Source: Enterococcus viikkiensis (GTDB taxonomy: Bacteria; Bacillota; Bacilli; Lactobacillales; Enterococcaceae). Taken from it: a DNA stretch of 64,000 nt. The stretch lies in the NCBI RefSeq assembly GCF_005405345.1, contig NZ_BJDW01000012.1, forward strand, positions 1 through 64,000. Direction: 5' to 3'. A program made the translations under genes and the position numbers. This document shows positions 15,601-24,011 of the stretch, piece after piece; position 1 is the stretch's first letter, and every line of letters begins with the position of its first letter. The notes under the pieces are model-generated. The model had not been told where the DNA came from. It ran no database searches and saw nothing but the letters and a program-made list of their open reading frames with translations.

Positions 15601-15986
15601 TGAACACTGGTGAAGATGGCAAAGGTCAGTTTAAGAAAGCCGATGGTTCGCTCTACCTGTTAGAAGCTGGCAAAACCTATTACTTCAAGGAAACGACGGC
15701 ACCAGATGGGTATGTTTTATCAACGAGCATCTATAAAGTTAGCATCGCCGCTAATGGTAATGTGACTGTGGAAAAAGATGGGGAAGCCTTTCCTAATTCC
15801 ACCATCACACTTGGTTCAGCTGATAAGAATAATCAAATCGGCTTGACCGTTGACAATGATCCGAAAGCACCATTACCAGAAACGGGAGGACCAGGGCGAC
15901 TCATATGGTTGATGACTGGTTTTGTTTTGATCGCTTTAACGGTCATCTACCTCTTCAAAGCTCGTTTTGCAAAGGAGGTGCTTTAA
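12666..15986 (+). CDS. ebpA: Pilus tip adhesin, EbpA type (vWA plus CnaB repeats, LPETG)
   Basis: A protein of about 1106 residues with an N-terminal signal peptide (to about residue 38), an acidic Glu/Thr-rich stretch (about 150-210), a von Willebrand A domain from about 345 with the metal-site motif DRSSS, three SpaA/CnaB-like repeats (about 745-1055, each ending in an E-box such as VETKAPDGF or KETTAPDGY) and a sorting signal LPETG, hydrophobic segment and basic tail. This is the architecture of the tip adhesin of sortase-assembled pili, which binds host or matrix ligands. ATG at 12666 is preferred because AAAGGA stands 9 bases upstream; the GTG at 12660 is too close. It opens a four-gene pilus operon; the next ATG is one base past its stop. 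Confidence 0.9.
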   Translation: MEKRKSKFMYLLMIFGVLVPYLLNAMSIFPLNASAETAAKQTLVDNEQIKVEVEGQVVDEAQHWQVYFEKKALTDGVESQLKVRVNQASDTTNDDFVFENDWYTEKNFSSEGTGVLELIVPKDATALQLELQINERDEVGEVLEDQLSPDEVGPYELGLTQVTETNETAENKPEGTQNSTEEEATETETAGESTAEEAKSATQLVEIPEAGSSVGGFSLLSGNLVSRATLADPFKYFDSSNPTGIYPKHNTNRYVPAEGTSDYIKNYNYGNATKTTEAEDNIALYNITGSSLDFNNGYHEYGSSDHGRLNTKKTVSPTNDPNVFQVQLDTIGDAIRPIPKVDIVLVLDRSSSMVNNSTNGKTRWQQLKEAVTQFSNNMLSNSATHDVQIGLAAFGSASSNPYGGIASFGDFTLPGSGLPSALTGFTKSATVLQGHQMLASDPPSNSGTPTFLGVDAGLQLLNTTGYGARSDAKKVIITITDGDPTFRPTDAYTEGNNVSNSLNRLSKTKETGNILKMTASTTYFDGTGGQGDIINNRQPTVDFINNRYNQVPGFYRYGVGFHTGDSANAVVTALGPNGAFRATDVDSLIQALQTAISELISTIYKAVITDPMSTYVTLDTSSVQHSALLLSQTSNRSLTVIPSSDTANYPDFAKAITSNVTGTQIQLNNVNLGLNKDNLRQGYRITYNVTLKEAYRDNTFYPTNQTTYLANGDGNNKYYAVPSVKAPMPKVEFELTKVAAGTTIGLANAKFRLFDAATGGTAKSDEVTSDATGVLKFTNITPGTYWLRETVTPEGFQTMAPIQITVDRQGQVTGTGITGGKISNTLKQIDLRLNKKDPTGGALNGAVFKLKQGNTEYPLTAGSGGVHTLTDLKPGVYEVVETKAPDGFQVLGTIGTITITAVGEITFTPAAGVTGSNFTVDKTGQKIQITMNAVNRLKPFELDLLKRDANDNKLVLKGAIFTLYDKDPTDTSANAVATLNTGEDGKGQFKKADGSLYLLEAGKTYYFKETTAPDGYVLSTSIYKVSIAANGNVTVEKDGEAFPNSTITLGSADKNNQIGLTVDNDPKAPLPETGGPGRLIWLMTGFVLIALTVIYLFKARFAKEVL

Positions 15987-15987
15987 G

Positions 15988-17493
15988 ATGAAACGACTAG
16001 TCAGAGTGGTAATGCTTGTTAGTTTGCTACTAGCTGCCTTGCCGTTTGTTGGAGGAACACAGGTGATGGCAGCAAATGAAGCAAATGAAAATATTGATTT
16101 TATTTTGCACAAGCTTGCGATACCTAGTTCAGAAATGCCAGAAAAAATCCTAAATGATGGGAAAAATGATGGCAAAACTGCTGAGCTACTAAAGGATTAT
16201 AAAGGATTAGATGGTGTTACCTTTGCCGTTTATGATATCTCAGAAGAGTTTTATCAAGCACGTGCAAAACTAAGAGAAGAGGGATTGCAAGGGACAGCAC
16301 TGCAAGAAGCGGCTCAAGCAGAAATGGTTGGTCTCGAATTGAATAATCGGGCGCCGTTACAGACTCAGGAAACGGCTACGATTAACGGTGAAGCAGGTCA
16401 AGCTAAGTTCAGTTTGCCGGCCAAATCAGAGGACAAAGATGCGATCTACTTATTTCGCGAGACCAAAGCACCCGCACAAGTTGAGGCACCGGCTGAAGAC
16501 TTAGTAGTCGTCTTGCCGATCATCGATAATGAAACTTCGGGTAGCACGATGAATACGATCCATTTATTTCCTAAAAATGCGATTGTGGAAGAACAGCCGA
16601 CTTTCGATAAGCAGATCATAGATCAACAGTCGAGTTATCAATTTGGGGATCAGATCGATTATCGTTTGACGACGAGAATACCGATAAGTTTGCTCAACTA
16701 CACGATGTACAGAGTCTCTGATCAGGCAGATGAAAGTTTGCTGATGCTACCAGAGACCTTGAAAGTCACAGTGAATCAAACGACTTTGGTCAAGGATAGT
16801 GATTATCAACTAAAGACGGATGATCATGGCTTTATGCTAGATTTCAACATTGATTCCTTGAAAAATTATACGGGTAAGACGGTTACGATCAGTTATTCCA
16901 TGCGGTTAAATTCTTATGAAAAGGTGGATCAAGCTTTGCTTAATCAGGCCGACTTGGTCACCGATTTTGATAAGTTAGCAGACCATGGTGAGATCTATAC
17001 TGGCGGGAAGAAGTTCCTTAAAGTGGATCTAACAGACGAAAGTAAACAGTTAAGCGGTGCGGTCTTCGTTGTCCAAAATGGACAAAATAACTATTTGCAA
17101 AAGACGGATACAGGGTATCAATGGACGAAGGATCAAGTTCAGGCGATGAAACTGCAGTCAAACGATCAAGGAGAGTTCCAAGTAATGGGGTTACGCTATG
17201 GCAACTATTTCTTAAAAGAGTTGGAAGCTCCTGCTGGCTATGTAGTATCACAAGATCCGATCCCGTTTATGGTCACTAAAGGGGCGTCAACGTTGGCATT
17301 GAAGGTGGTCAATAAACCTACGACGAAACAAGTCGTACCGCCAACGCCGCAAATACCATCAACACCAACAGCATATTCGCCAAGTAAGATTTTTCCAAAA
17401 ACAAATATGCTCACTAATTATTGGTTAGTTGTTGTCGGAGGAGTATTGCTTGTCTCACTTGCCGCGTTTTATAAAAAAAATAAAAAAGAATAG
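15988..17493 (+). CDS. ebpB: Minor (basal) pilin, EbpB type, with FPKTN sorting signal
   Basis: A 501-residue secreted protein: signal peptide to about residue 28, a pilin-like N-domain, a backbone-type motif TIHLFPKN (about 188), an isopeptide-type domain in the middle and a C-terminal CnaB domain with E-box LKELEAPAGY (about 408). It ends in a cell-wall sorting signal whose motif reads FPKTN rather than LPxTG, then a hydrophobic segment and KKNKKE. It is the likely base or minor pilin that anchors the fibre. ATG 15988 has AAAGGAGGTG upstream, inside the end of ebpA, so the two are coupled. An upstream in-frame ATG at 15967 would lie within ebpA before this ribosome site and is not used here. 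Confidence 0.85.
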   Translation: MKRLVRVVMLVSLLLAALPFVGGTQVMAANEANENIDFILHKLAIPSSEMPEKILNDGKNDGKTAELLKDYKGLDGVTFAVYDISEEFYQARAKLREEGLQGTALQEAAQAEMVGLELNNRAPLQTQETATINGEAGQAKFSLPAKSEDKDAIYLFRETKAPAQVEAPAEDLVVVLPIIDNETSGSTMNTIHLFPKNAIVEEQPTFDKQIIDQQSSYQFGDQIDYRLTTRIPISLLNYTMYRVSDQADESLLMLPETLKVTVNQTTLVKDSDYQLKTDDHGFMLDFNIDSLKNYTGKTVTISYSMRLNSYEKVDQALLNQADLVTDFDKLADHGEIYTGGKKFLKVDLTDESKQLSGAVFVVQNGQNNYLQKTDTGYQWTKDQVQAMKLQSNDQGEFQVMGLRYGNYFLKELEAPAGYVVSQDPIPFMVTKGASTLALKVVNKPTTKQVVPPTPQIPSTPTAYSPSKIFPKTNMLTNYWLVVVGGVLLVSLAAFYKKNKKE

Positions 17494-17503
17494 GGGAAAG
17501 AAG

Positions 17504-19360
17504 ATGAAAAAATCTAAGTTGATACGTTTAATAACGTTAGCTGTGATGCTGATCAGTAGTCTTACCGCATTACTAGGAGGCGCTCGAGTACTAGCGGTAG
17601 ACACCGCAAATACGCAAAATATTAGGATCCACAAGTTGCAATTTGAAACTATGCCAGGCAATACGCAAAATACCGGAGCGGAGATGACTTGGACGGGTTC
17701 AAAACCGTTAGCCGGAGCGGTCTTTACCGCTTATGATGCTACAACAGACTATTGGACGGCTTATGATGCTGCGCCAGGCAATACAGAAGCGAAAAAAGCG
17801 GCAGGAATCGCAGCGGCAAAATTAGCTTCTCAAACAAATGGGATCGCGTTCCCCGCTACTGGGTCTGACGGTATTGCAAATGGTGCTTTGCCAATGACTT
17901 CAGGTGGTAGAAAAGCTGTGTATCTCTTTGTTGAAACAACTTCACCAGCAGGTGTCAATCAAGAAAAATCAGTTCCATTCGTATTAGGGTTACCAATCTA
18001 TGATGAGGGAGGAAACTTAAGAAATCCCGTTCATGTATATCCTAAAAATGAAGTTAAAGAAGTGAGTCTAGGTTTTACTAAATATGGTATCGAAGTGGAT
18101 GGAACGAAGGCAACGTTAGCTAAAGCTCAGTTTATCTTAAAAGATGTGGCGAGTGGCTTGTACTATAATTCTTCTAATAATAAGTTTGATATTACAGATG
18201 TAGCGAGCGCTAGTAAGATCGAATCGAATGACAATGGGATAGTTTCAGTTTCAGGGCTGATATTGAATCCAGGAAAATATGAGTTCTATGAGGTCGATAG
18301 TACTGTTTCAACGAGCCAAGGACAGTCTACGGCTAACAACGAGATTTTCCACTATAAGAACAATCCGGTCGTGACGGCAACGGTTGCTACTAATATGGAG
18401 GTCACTTATGACTACTACAATCGACAACTAGTCAAACAAACTGGAGCAGGCTCAGCAGAAGCGTATAACTACAAGGTCCCCGTTCCTAAAAAAGAAGCTG
18501 ATGACACGGATGTTGACGCAGGTCAAATAGTGAAGTTTACGATCACACAAAAAATTCCAGATGATGTCGCCCAATATACAGAGTATAAGTTGGTTGATAA
18601 CTACGATGCGCGTTTGAGACTGGTATCAACAGATGCTCAAATTTTAAGCAGTCTCAAAATCGGTGGAGCAACAGCTACGGATGTCATTCCAACTTATTCT
18701 GCAGGGGCGAATCAATTTACTCTGACTTTCACCCCAAGTCAGTTGGCAAAATACGCTGGAGAAACGATGACCTTTGAAGTCGAAATGACGGTGACACCGG
18801 GAACAGATCTAACGACAATCGAAAACAAGATCACTTTTGATAACAACTTCTATGACAAGCACGATACTGAAAAAATAAAGACTTTCGGAAAACGCTTTGT
18901 CAAAGAAGACGCCAACACGAAGGAAAAATTGGCGGGAGCAGAATTTAAGATTACTAATGGAAGTGGAAAATATTTACAGTATCAAGATGCTTCCAATAAT
19001 CCGATCGCAACGGTTACAGGAGATAAAATGGACAGTGCGGTTGCTGTCAAATGGGTCGATAGTAAAGAGGAAGGAACCACTCTTGTCTCAGGTACAGATG
19101 GAAAATTCAGTGTCTTTGGAATCGCTAGCAGAAGCTACACGTTGATTGAAACGAAGGCCCCTGACGGCTATGTGACCATGCCAGATCTAACATTTGTAGC
19201 AGATGATGGAACACAAACATTACCTGTTATCAATAAATCTAAAGGGATTTTACCATCCACTGGTGGCATGGGGATCATCGGTTTAGTCTTGCTCGGAGTT
19301 ATCACGATTACTGGAGCGGCAATTTACTTCAAAAAAAGAGCAGGTTACACAGAAGTATAA
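17504..19360 (+). CDS. ebpC: Major backbone pilin, EbpC type (LPSTG)
   Basis: A 618-residue protein with a signal peptide (cleavage near residue 31), a pilin motif HVYPKN (about 178) whose Lys is the polymerisation site, a central isopeptide domain, a C-terminal CnaB domain with E-box LIETKAPDGY (about 550) and a sorting signal LPSTG followed by a hydrophobic segment and KKRAGYTEV. The pilus sortase joins the LPxTG Thr of one subunit to the pilin-motif Lys of the next to build the shaft. ATG 17504 has GGGGAAAGAAG upstream and lies 10 bases behind ebpB. A terminator follows it, before the sortase gene, which probably lowers sortase expression relative to the pilins. Confidence 0.9.
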   Translation: MKKSKLIRLITLAVMLISSLTALLGGARVLAVDTANTQNIRIHKLQFETMPGNTQNTGAEMTWTGSKPLAGAVFTAYDATTDYWTAYDAAPGNTEAKKAAGIAAAKLASQTNGIAFPATGSDGIANGALPMTSGGRKAVYLFVETTSPAGVNQEKSVPFVLGLPIYDEGGNLRNPVHVYPKNEVKEVSLGFTKYGIEVDGTKATLAKAQFILKDVASGLYYNSSNNKFDITDVASASKIESNDNGIVSVSGLILNPGKYEFYEVDSTVSTSQGQSTANNEIFHYKNNPVVTATVATNMEVTYDYYNRQLVKQTGAGSAEAYNYKVPVPKKEADDTDVDAGQIVKFTITQKIPDDVAQYTEYKLVDNYDARLRLVSTDAQILSSLKIGGATATDVIPTYSAGANQFTLTFTPSQLAKYAGETMTFEVEMTVTPGTDLTTIENKITFDNNFYDKHDTEKIKTFGKRFVKEDANTKEKLAGAEFKITNGSGKYLQYQDASNNPIATVTGDKMDSAVAVKWVDSKEEGTTLVSGTDGKFSVFGIASRSYTLIETKAPDGYVTMPDLTFVADDGTQTLPVINKSKGILPSTGGMGIIGLVLLGVITITGAAIYFKKRAGYTEV

Positions 19361-19371
19361 TTGATTGAGTA

Positions 19372-19406
19372 GGAGTCGACAGTTTTTAATGTTGGCTCCT
19401 TTTTTA
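19372..19406 (+). terminator. Intra-operon terminator between backbone pilin and sortase
   Basis: Stem GGAGTCGACA / TGTTGGCTCC (with G-U pairs) and six T residues. Its place between ebpC and srtC suggests partial termination that keeps sortase levels below pilin levels; the read-through level cannot be judged from sequence. Confidence 0.7.
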
Positions 19407-19436
19407 CATAAAGAGGTCGGTGGATGAGGTGATCGA

Positions 19437-20615
19437 GTGAAAAAAAAGAAAAGAATACTGATGGATATTTTGATGACTATCGTGCTGATTGTGGGAATTT
19501 GTGCCGCCTTGTATCCTTTCGTTAGTGATGGACTGAACCAATACGTAGAGCAGCAAGTGATCAGTTACCACCAAAGAAAAGCAAATGAAAAAAATAAAGA
19601 ACAGATTGCGGCAGAAAAAGCAAAGTTGGCAGAAAAAAACCGCGAGATCGCGAAAAAGAACAACCCTGGGGCCGATCCCTTAGCTAATCAGCCGGAAAAA
19701 GAACGGGTGGAGAATCGGAGCTATTTTGAAAAACATACCATCGCCGTGTTGAAAATTCCTGATATCAATGTCTCACTGCCGGTGTATGATCAAACAAACG
19801 ATGTTTTTTTGAGTCGTGGTGCTACCTTGTTAGAAGGGACTTCCTATCCTACGGGAGGAACAAATACGCATGCCGTTATTTCCGCTCATCGTGGATTGCC
19901 AGAAGCGAAATTATTTACTGATTTGCCAAAATTGAAAAAAGGGGATCAATTTTTTATCGAGATTAATCAGGAGACATTGGCTTATAAAGTCGATGACATT
20001 AGCGTGATCGAACCGACAGAGACGGAAAAATTAAAAATCGTGGAAGGGCAAGATTATGTGACCTTAATGACTTGTACGCCCTATATGATCAACAGCCATC
20101 GCTTATTAGTCCGAGGTCATCGAGTTCCTTATCAAAAAGCCATGAAGAAAAAAATCGATGCGATCGATCGGGACATCAAGCTGAGACAGACTTTATTAGT
20201 AATCGGTTGTCTGTTGTTGGCGGCTGTATTGATTACGTTCATCTATCAGCGGATCAAAGCAGCAAAAATTGCGAATCGCAAATATCAATTGTACTTTTTA
20301 CTGCAGGATCAAGCAGGACAGGGTCTTGGTGGTCAAATATTCCAACTGTATACTAGAAACGGCAAACGGCCTTTAACACGAACAGGCGATCATGTCTATC
20401 TAACGACGGATGAGATGGGACGCCTAGTCGAGCCAGCGCTAAGTGGCGGACGCTACACCTTAAAGACAGAAGGTCTCCAGTTAAGAATCAAAGTAAAAAA
20501 AGTCAACGATCGAGCGTTTACGATTCTAGGCGGGAAACAAGTACAAGTCGTTGATACAGAGGAGATCCCTCAAGTCCGTGTAATAAAAAAAACCAAAGAG
20601 AACAAATTTAGCTAA
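19437..20615 (+). CDS. srtC: Class C pilus sortase with an extra C-terminal CnaB-like domain
   Basis: A 392-residue protein. N-terminal membrane segment (about 10-30), charged linker with a possible lid motif ADPLAN (about 80), the sortase barrel with catalytic His in SAHRG (about 150), Cys in TLMTCTP (about 215) and Arg in RLLVRGHR, then a second membrane segment (about 254-275). Class C sortases normally end soon after this. Here about 110 more residues follow that read as a CnaB/SpaA fold (GGQIFQLYTRNG, TTDEMGRLVEPALSGGRYTL). The predicted topology would put this tail in the cytoplasm. The start is GTG 19437 behind GAGGTG. It polymerises the three pilins upstream. The tail is not the result of a frameshift; the frame is continuous. 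Confidence 0.88.
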   Translation: MKKKKRILMDILMTIVLIVGICAALYPFVSDGLNQYVEQQVISYHQRKANEKNKEQIAAEKAKLAEKNREIAKKNNPGADPLANQPEKERVENRSYFEKHTIAVLKIPDINVSLPVYDQTNDVFLSRGATLLEGTSYPTGGTNTHAVISAHRGLPEAKLFTDLPKLKKGDQFFIEINQETLAYKVDDISVIEPTETEKLKIVEGQDYVTLMTCTPYMINSHRLLVRGHRVPYQKAMKKKIDAIDRDIKLRQTLLVIGCLLLAAVLITFIYQRIKAAKIANRKYQLYFLLQDQAGQGLGGQIFQLYTRNGKRPLTRTGDHVYLTTDEMGRLVEPALSGGRYTLKTEGLQLRIKVKKVNDRAFTILGGKQVQVVDTEEIPQVRVIKKTKENKFS

Positions 20616-20619
20616 AGAA

Positions 20620-20666
20620 AAGCAGTCTGGGGAACGAATCAGTTATTCCTCAGGCTGCTTTATGAT
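20620..20666 (+). terminator. Terminator of the pilus operon
   Basis: Stem AAGCAGTCTGGGGAA / TTCCTCAGGCTGCTT directly behind the srtC stop codon, with G-U pairs and a short T tract. Confidence 0.8.
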
Positions 20667-21050
20667 AACTTACAATTGGCAAACACAAGTGGGGCGATGA
20701 GCCGTCATTTTCCCAATCAACTATTTAAAAAGGAAAGCACACCTTGTATTCTGAACAGCTAGGGGATTGTCGTCATTCCTTTTTAGAATTACTGCTAGCT
20801 TCCGAAGAAATGTGATTTATACAAAATTATCGTCAAAAGGTTCTCCGTCCGTTCAATATGAATGTTGAACAACTAGGAATGGAGTTCTTGATGAGAAAAA
20901 TTTTCGTTGGTTTATCAAAGTACCTCGAACAATGGCATCTACAGAAAGAAAAAGTAATTTAAGGGTATTCAATCAACATGCTGCCTTTAATTTCTCTGAG
21001 TAATAAAATAATTAGCACTAGCACAGAAGTTCGTCAACGAAACACCCTTT
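20667..21050. other. Gene-poor gap with one weak 34-codon frame
   Basis: About 380 bases. One short frame, 20858-20962 on the plus strand (34 residues, starting MNVEQLGMEF), lacks a ribosome site and matches nothing I recognise; it may be a gene remnant. Nothing else stands out. Confidence 0.4.
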
Positions 21051-21079
21051 TTGATTCTTCAGCCGATCCTTAGTATAAT
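21051..21079 (+). promoter_or_regulatory. Promoter of the tRNA-dihydrouridine synthase gene
   Basis: TTGATT (21051-21056), 17 bases, TATAAT (21074-21079). A near-consensus vegetative promoter about 50 bases before the start codon at 21130. Confidence 0.75.
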
Positions 21080-21129
21080 GAGCATGTTTTGAAAATCGCG
21101 TCTGTGCGCGATAGGAGGAAGTACATAGC

Positions 21130-22083
21130 ATGAAAACTAATTTTTGGGCAGAACTGCCAAAGCCTTTTTTTGTTTTGGCACCAATGGAGGATGTGACGGA
21201 CGTCGTTTTCCGTCATGTAGTCAAAGCAGCCGGAGCGCCGGATGTCTTTTTTACAGAATTTACGAATTCAGATAGTTTTTGTCACCCGGATGGCATTGAC
21301 AGCGTACGTGGTCGCTTGACGTTTACGGAAGATGAGCAGCCAATGGTGGCGCATATTTGGGGAGACAAGCCGGAATTTTTCCGTGAGATGAGCATGGCGT
21401 TAGCTGAGATGGGCTTTAAAGGAATCGATATAAATATGGGCTGTCCGGTTCCCAATGTCGCGGAGCGAGGCAAAGGCAGCGGTCTAATTTTACGGCCAGA
21501 GGTAGCAGCGGAGCTGATCGAAGCAGCAAAGGCAGGCGGATTGCCGGTCAGCGTCAAGACGCGCATCGGCTTTACGGAAAAAGACGAGCTTGAAGCATGG
21601 ATCAGTCACTTGTTAAAACAAGATATCGCGAATCTTTCGGTTCATATGCGGACGAGAAAAGAAATGAGCAAAGTCGATGCTCACTGGGACCTGATTCCTG
21701 AAATCGTCAAATTGCGAGATGAAATCGCGCCGCAAACTTTGATCACCATTAACGGTGATATTTTGGATCGTCAGATGGGGTTAGAGTTGGCAGAAAAATA
21801 TGGTGTGGATGGTATCATGATCGGCCGTGGTATTTTCAAGAATCCTTATGCTTTTGAAAAAGAAGCGAAGGAACATACACCAAAAGAAATGATGGATTTA
21901 TTACGGTTGCAACTGGATTTGCAAGATCAATTCGCGGAACAGGTTCCTCGTTCAATCGTCGGCTTGCATCGCTTCTTTAAAATTTACGTGAAAAGTTTTC
22001 CCGGTGCGAATGATTTGCGCGTCAGCCTGATGAATACAAAATCAACCGCGGAAGTGCGAGCGATATTAGATCGCTTTCAATAA
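21130..22083 (+). CDS. tRNA-dihydrouridine synthase
   Basis: A 317-residue FMN enzyme of the Dus family (TIM barrel). [13 protein letters not shown] at the N-terminus and [19 protein letters not shown] (about 98-116) with the catalytic Cys are diagnostic; [16 protein letters not shown] (about 172) and [15 protein letters not shown] (about 233) belong to the FMN phosphate-binding and C-terminal parts. It reduces specific uridines in tRNA D-loops using NADPH. It is a single gene with its own promoter and terminator. The subfamily (which uridine) cannot be settled by eye. TAGGAGG lies 7-8 bases before the ATG. Confidence 0.92.
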   Translation: MKTNFWAELPKPFFVLAPMEDVTDVVFRHVVKAAGAPDVFFTEFTNSDSFCHPDGIDSVRGRLTFTEDEQPMVAHIWGDKPEFFREMSMALAEMGFKGIDINMGCPVPNVAERGKGSGLILRPEVAAELIEAAKAGGLPVSVKTRIGFTEKDELEAWISHLLKQDIANLSVHMRTRKEMSKVDAHWDLIPEIVKLRDEIAPQTLITINGDILDRQMGLELAEKYGVDGIMIGRGIFKNPYAFEKEAKEHTPKEMMDLLRLQLDLQDQFAEQVPRSIVGLHRFFKIYVKSFPGANDLRVSLMNTKSTAEVRAILDRFQ

Positions 22084-22095
22084 GCTTGACTAAAC

Positions 22096-22131
22096 GTTCT
22101 TTTTCTCACTCTGAGGAAAAGAGCTTTTTTT
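22096..22131 (+). terminator. Terminator behind the dihydrouridine synthase gene
   Basis: Stem GTTCTTTTTCTCA / TGAGGAAAAGAGC with a three-base loop and seven T residues, 12 bases after the stop codon. Confidence 0.7.
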
Positions 22132-22248
22132 GATAGTGATCGGTATCGCCCGCTCTTTTTCTTAAAAACTATTGACAGGCCCAATTGCTTTTGGGTACGG
22201 TTAACGCAAATAGCTGAATGCCTCAACAAAAAAGGAAGAATTGGCTAA

Positions 22249-22600
22249 ATGTTTGAACTAACAGAAAAAGTGGCGGTCATTACACCGGCCTTTGATTTGG
22301 CGGCTGAGTATGTCACTCGTGTAGTTGGCCCCCCGTTATCGTGATGAAAAACAGCGCGAGACGGAGCAGTTGCAGTCTGCTTATGAAGTGATTTTTGATT
22401 TGGTGCATCAACAGACGGTTCAGACGCTAACTTTGCCGGTATTAAGTACAGGAATCTACAATTATCCTAAACAGAAAGCGGCAGAAATTTTGTATCGTGT
22501 GGCCACTCGCCCAGAAAATCAAACGATTAAAACTAAAATTATTGTTTTAGAACCAACTTGGCTGCCGCTGTTTGAAAAATTGATCGCTGTATCAAGTTAG
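22249..22600 (+). pseudogene. Macro-domain (ADP-ribose-binding) protein remnant, truncated and frameshifted
   Basis: The ATG at 22249 opens a frame (FELTEKVAVITPAFDLAAEYV) that stops at 22344 shortly after a run of six C residues at 22329-22334. Removing one C restores VVGPRYRDE and continues in frame to 22600, through VLSTGIYNYPKQKAAEILY. These are conserved C-terminal macro-domain blocks (H/VVGP, STGIY.YP). The N-terminal macro blocks (GDIT, NAANS, GGGV) are absent upstream, so the gene is both shortened and frameshifted. Macro domains bind or hydrolyse ADP-ribose derivatives; this copy should be inactive. The C run could also be a sequencing error or a slippage site, but the missing N-terminus would remain. 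Confidence 0.75.
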
Positions 22601-22724
22601 TCAATTAAGATAACTCGATAGGTGTATTATTTTTTTCACAAATGTAAGCGATATATATATATAAATTATCATCAAGAGGAATACGTGATAAAATAATAAA
22701 AAGAAGCAAAAGGAGGGAAAGTTC

Positions 22725-23111
22725 TTGAAAGCTATCTCTATTCATCCCGAACCAGTTATGGAAATTCTCGCGGGAAAGAAAACAAAGGAATATCGTTCAT
22801 GGACTACGCATTATCGTGGGCCATTATTGATTTGCTCAACGGCAATCAAAACTCCCGGCTGTATTTCGAGACACGCGGTTTGTATCGTGGACTTGGTTGA
22901 TGTAGAGCAGTTAGGGGAAGGTTCTTACGCTTGGATCTTCAAAAATGTACGCTGTATCCATCCTTTTTCTATCAAAGGACAGCGACGTCTTTATCATGTT
23001 TCAGATGAACGCATCGTGGAACCGATGAGAGGTGAATTTTTAGTTGAGGACGAGGAGAAGGTCGTCACCGAAGAATTCTGGCAAAAATATTATCTCACAT
23101 TGATTAGTTAA
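22725..23111 (+). CDS. ASCH-domain protein
   Basis: A 128-residue protein whose opening MKAISIHPEPVMEILAGKKTKEYRSW is the ASCH signature (I-x-P-x-x...I..GKKT.E.R), followed by the beta-barrel strand GPLLICST and a C-terminal strand pair (GSYAWIFKNVRCIHPF). ASCH domains are PUA-like folds thought to bind RNA or modified nucleotides; some hydrolyse N4-acetylcytidine. The start is TTG 22725 behind AGGAGGG. It is monocistronic as far as can be seen. Substrate unknown. Confidence 0.8.
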   Translation: MKAISIHPEPVMEILAGKKTKEYRSWTTHYRGPLLICSTAIKTPGCISRHAVCIVDLVDVEQLGEGSYAWIFKNVRCIHPFSIKGQRRLYHVSDERIVEPMRGEFLVEDEEKVVTEEFWQKYYLTLIS

Positions 23112-23277
23112 TTATTTGATTTTGTAAGCGCTTTTTATAAAAATATTGAAAGTGCTAAACGAGTTTTTGAGTGTTAAGGGGGAGTAAAAAGGACTAGCTA
23201 GATTCAAGGGGTTAGTGAGCTGGTGGAAAAGCGATGCCCTGTTTCTGTGGTAGAATAGGAGCGAAAGAAGGTTGACT

Positions 23278-23571
23278 ATGAACAGTATGGAAAAAATCAA
23301 TCAATTTCGTGATGAACGAAACTGGCGTCCTTTTCATAATGAAAAGGATTTGGCACTGTCGATCACATTAGAAGCCGCGGAGCTGTTAGAACTTTTTCAA
23401 TGGAAAGACTCAGAAGAAGCGCGAACGCAAACTGAACGCTTGAAAGAAGAGCTAGCGGATGTGTTGATTTATTCGTATATGATGGCAGATAATTTAGACT
23501 TCGATATTGATGAGATCATCAGTGAAAAATTAAAGAAAAACGCCATCAAATACCCAGTTGATAAAGTATAA
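23278..23571 (+). CDS. MazG-like nucleotide pyrophosphohydrolase
   Basis: A 97-residue all-helical protein with the MazG-type metal site: LEAAELLELFQW (EExxE-like, about 33-44) and EELADVLIYSYMMAD (ExxD, about 60-74). Small enzymes of this class hydrolyse non-canonical or excess (d)NTPs such as dCTP to the monophosphate. ATG at 23278 is chosen because AAGAAGG lies 7 bases upstream; an in-frame TTG at 23272 is too close. A strong bidirectional terminator follows and is shared with the convergent VOC gene. Confidence 0.85.
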   Translation: MNSMEKINQFRDERNWRPFHNEKDLALSITLEAAELLELFQWKDSEEARTQTERLKEELADVLIYSYMMADNLDFDIDEIISEKLKKNAIKYPVDKV

Positions 23572-23604
23572 AAAAAGCGGCAGAGCGAATCTGCCGTTTT
23601 TTTT
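23571..23604. terminator. Bidirectional terminator between convergent genes
   Basis: AAAAAAGCGGCAGA, five-base loop, TCTGCCGTTTTTTT. It has A and T tracts on both sides and serves the MazG-like gene (plus) and the VOC gene (minus). Confidence 0.85.
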
Positions 23605-23992
23605 ATTCGTGTAGTTCTAACGGCAAACCATCGGGATCGAAAAAAAACGTCATCCGATCCCCGGTAAAATCATCTTTACGTAAAGGTTCGCAATCCACGC
23701 CTTGTTCCTTTAAGTAGGCGACTGTCGCTTCGATGTCTTCTGTTTTAAAAGCGAGATGGCGCAACCCAGAAGCTTCAGGAAAACTGGGACGTCGAGGTGG
23801 TTTTTTTACGGCAAAAATTTCTAATTCAGCGTCCTTTAGCTGCAAGTCTAATTTATAATCTTCTCGTTCTGGACGATAATTTTCACGAATGATCGGAAGA
23901 CCTAAAATATCGACATAAAAATTACGCGCCTTCTGATAATCAGAAACAATGATCGCCACATGATGAATGGCGGAAAAATTTGGTGTTGGCAT
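23603..23992 (-). CDS. VOC-family (glyoxalase/bleomycin-resistance fold) metalloprotein
   Basis: A 129-residue protein with the paired beta-alpha-beta-beta-beta units of the vicinal oxygen chelate fold: FSAIHHVAIIVSDYQKARNFYVDILG at the start, and GLRHLAFKTEDIEATVAYLKEQGV in the middle. The putative metal ligands are His in IHHVAI, Glu in AELEIFA, His in RHLAF and Glu in DGLPLELHE. This resembles GloA2/YaeR-type lactoylglutathione-lyase relatives, but the substrate is not known. It is 19 bases upstream of the HxlR regulator stop and may be transcribed with it. Confidence 0.85.
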   Translation of the reverse strand: MPTPNFSAIHHVAIIVSDYQKARNFYVDILGLPIIRENYRPEREDYKLDLQLKDAELEIFAVKKPPRRPSFPEASGLRHLAFKTEDIEATVAYLKEQGVDCEPLRKDDFTGDRMTFFFDPDGLPLELHE

Positions 23993-24011
23993 AAAAGGGC
24001 TCTCTCCTCTT

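Noticed and set aside
20858-20962. 34-codon frame before the dihydrouridine synthase gene
   Set aside because: No ribosome site and no recognised family; kept only as a remark in the gap entry.
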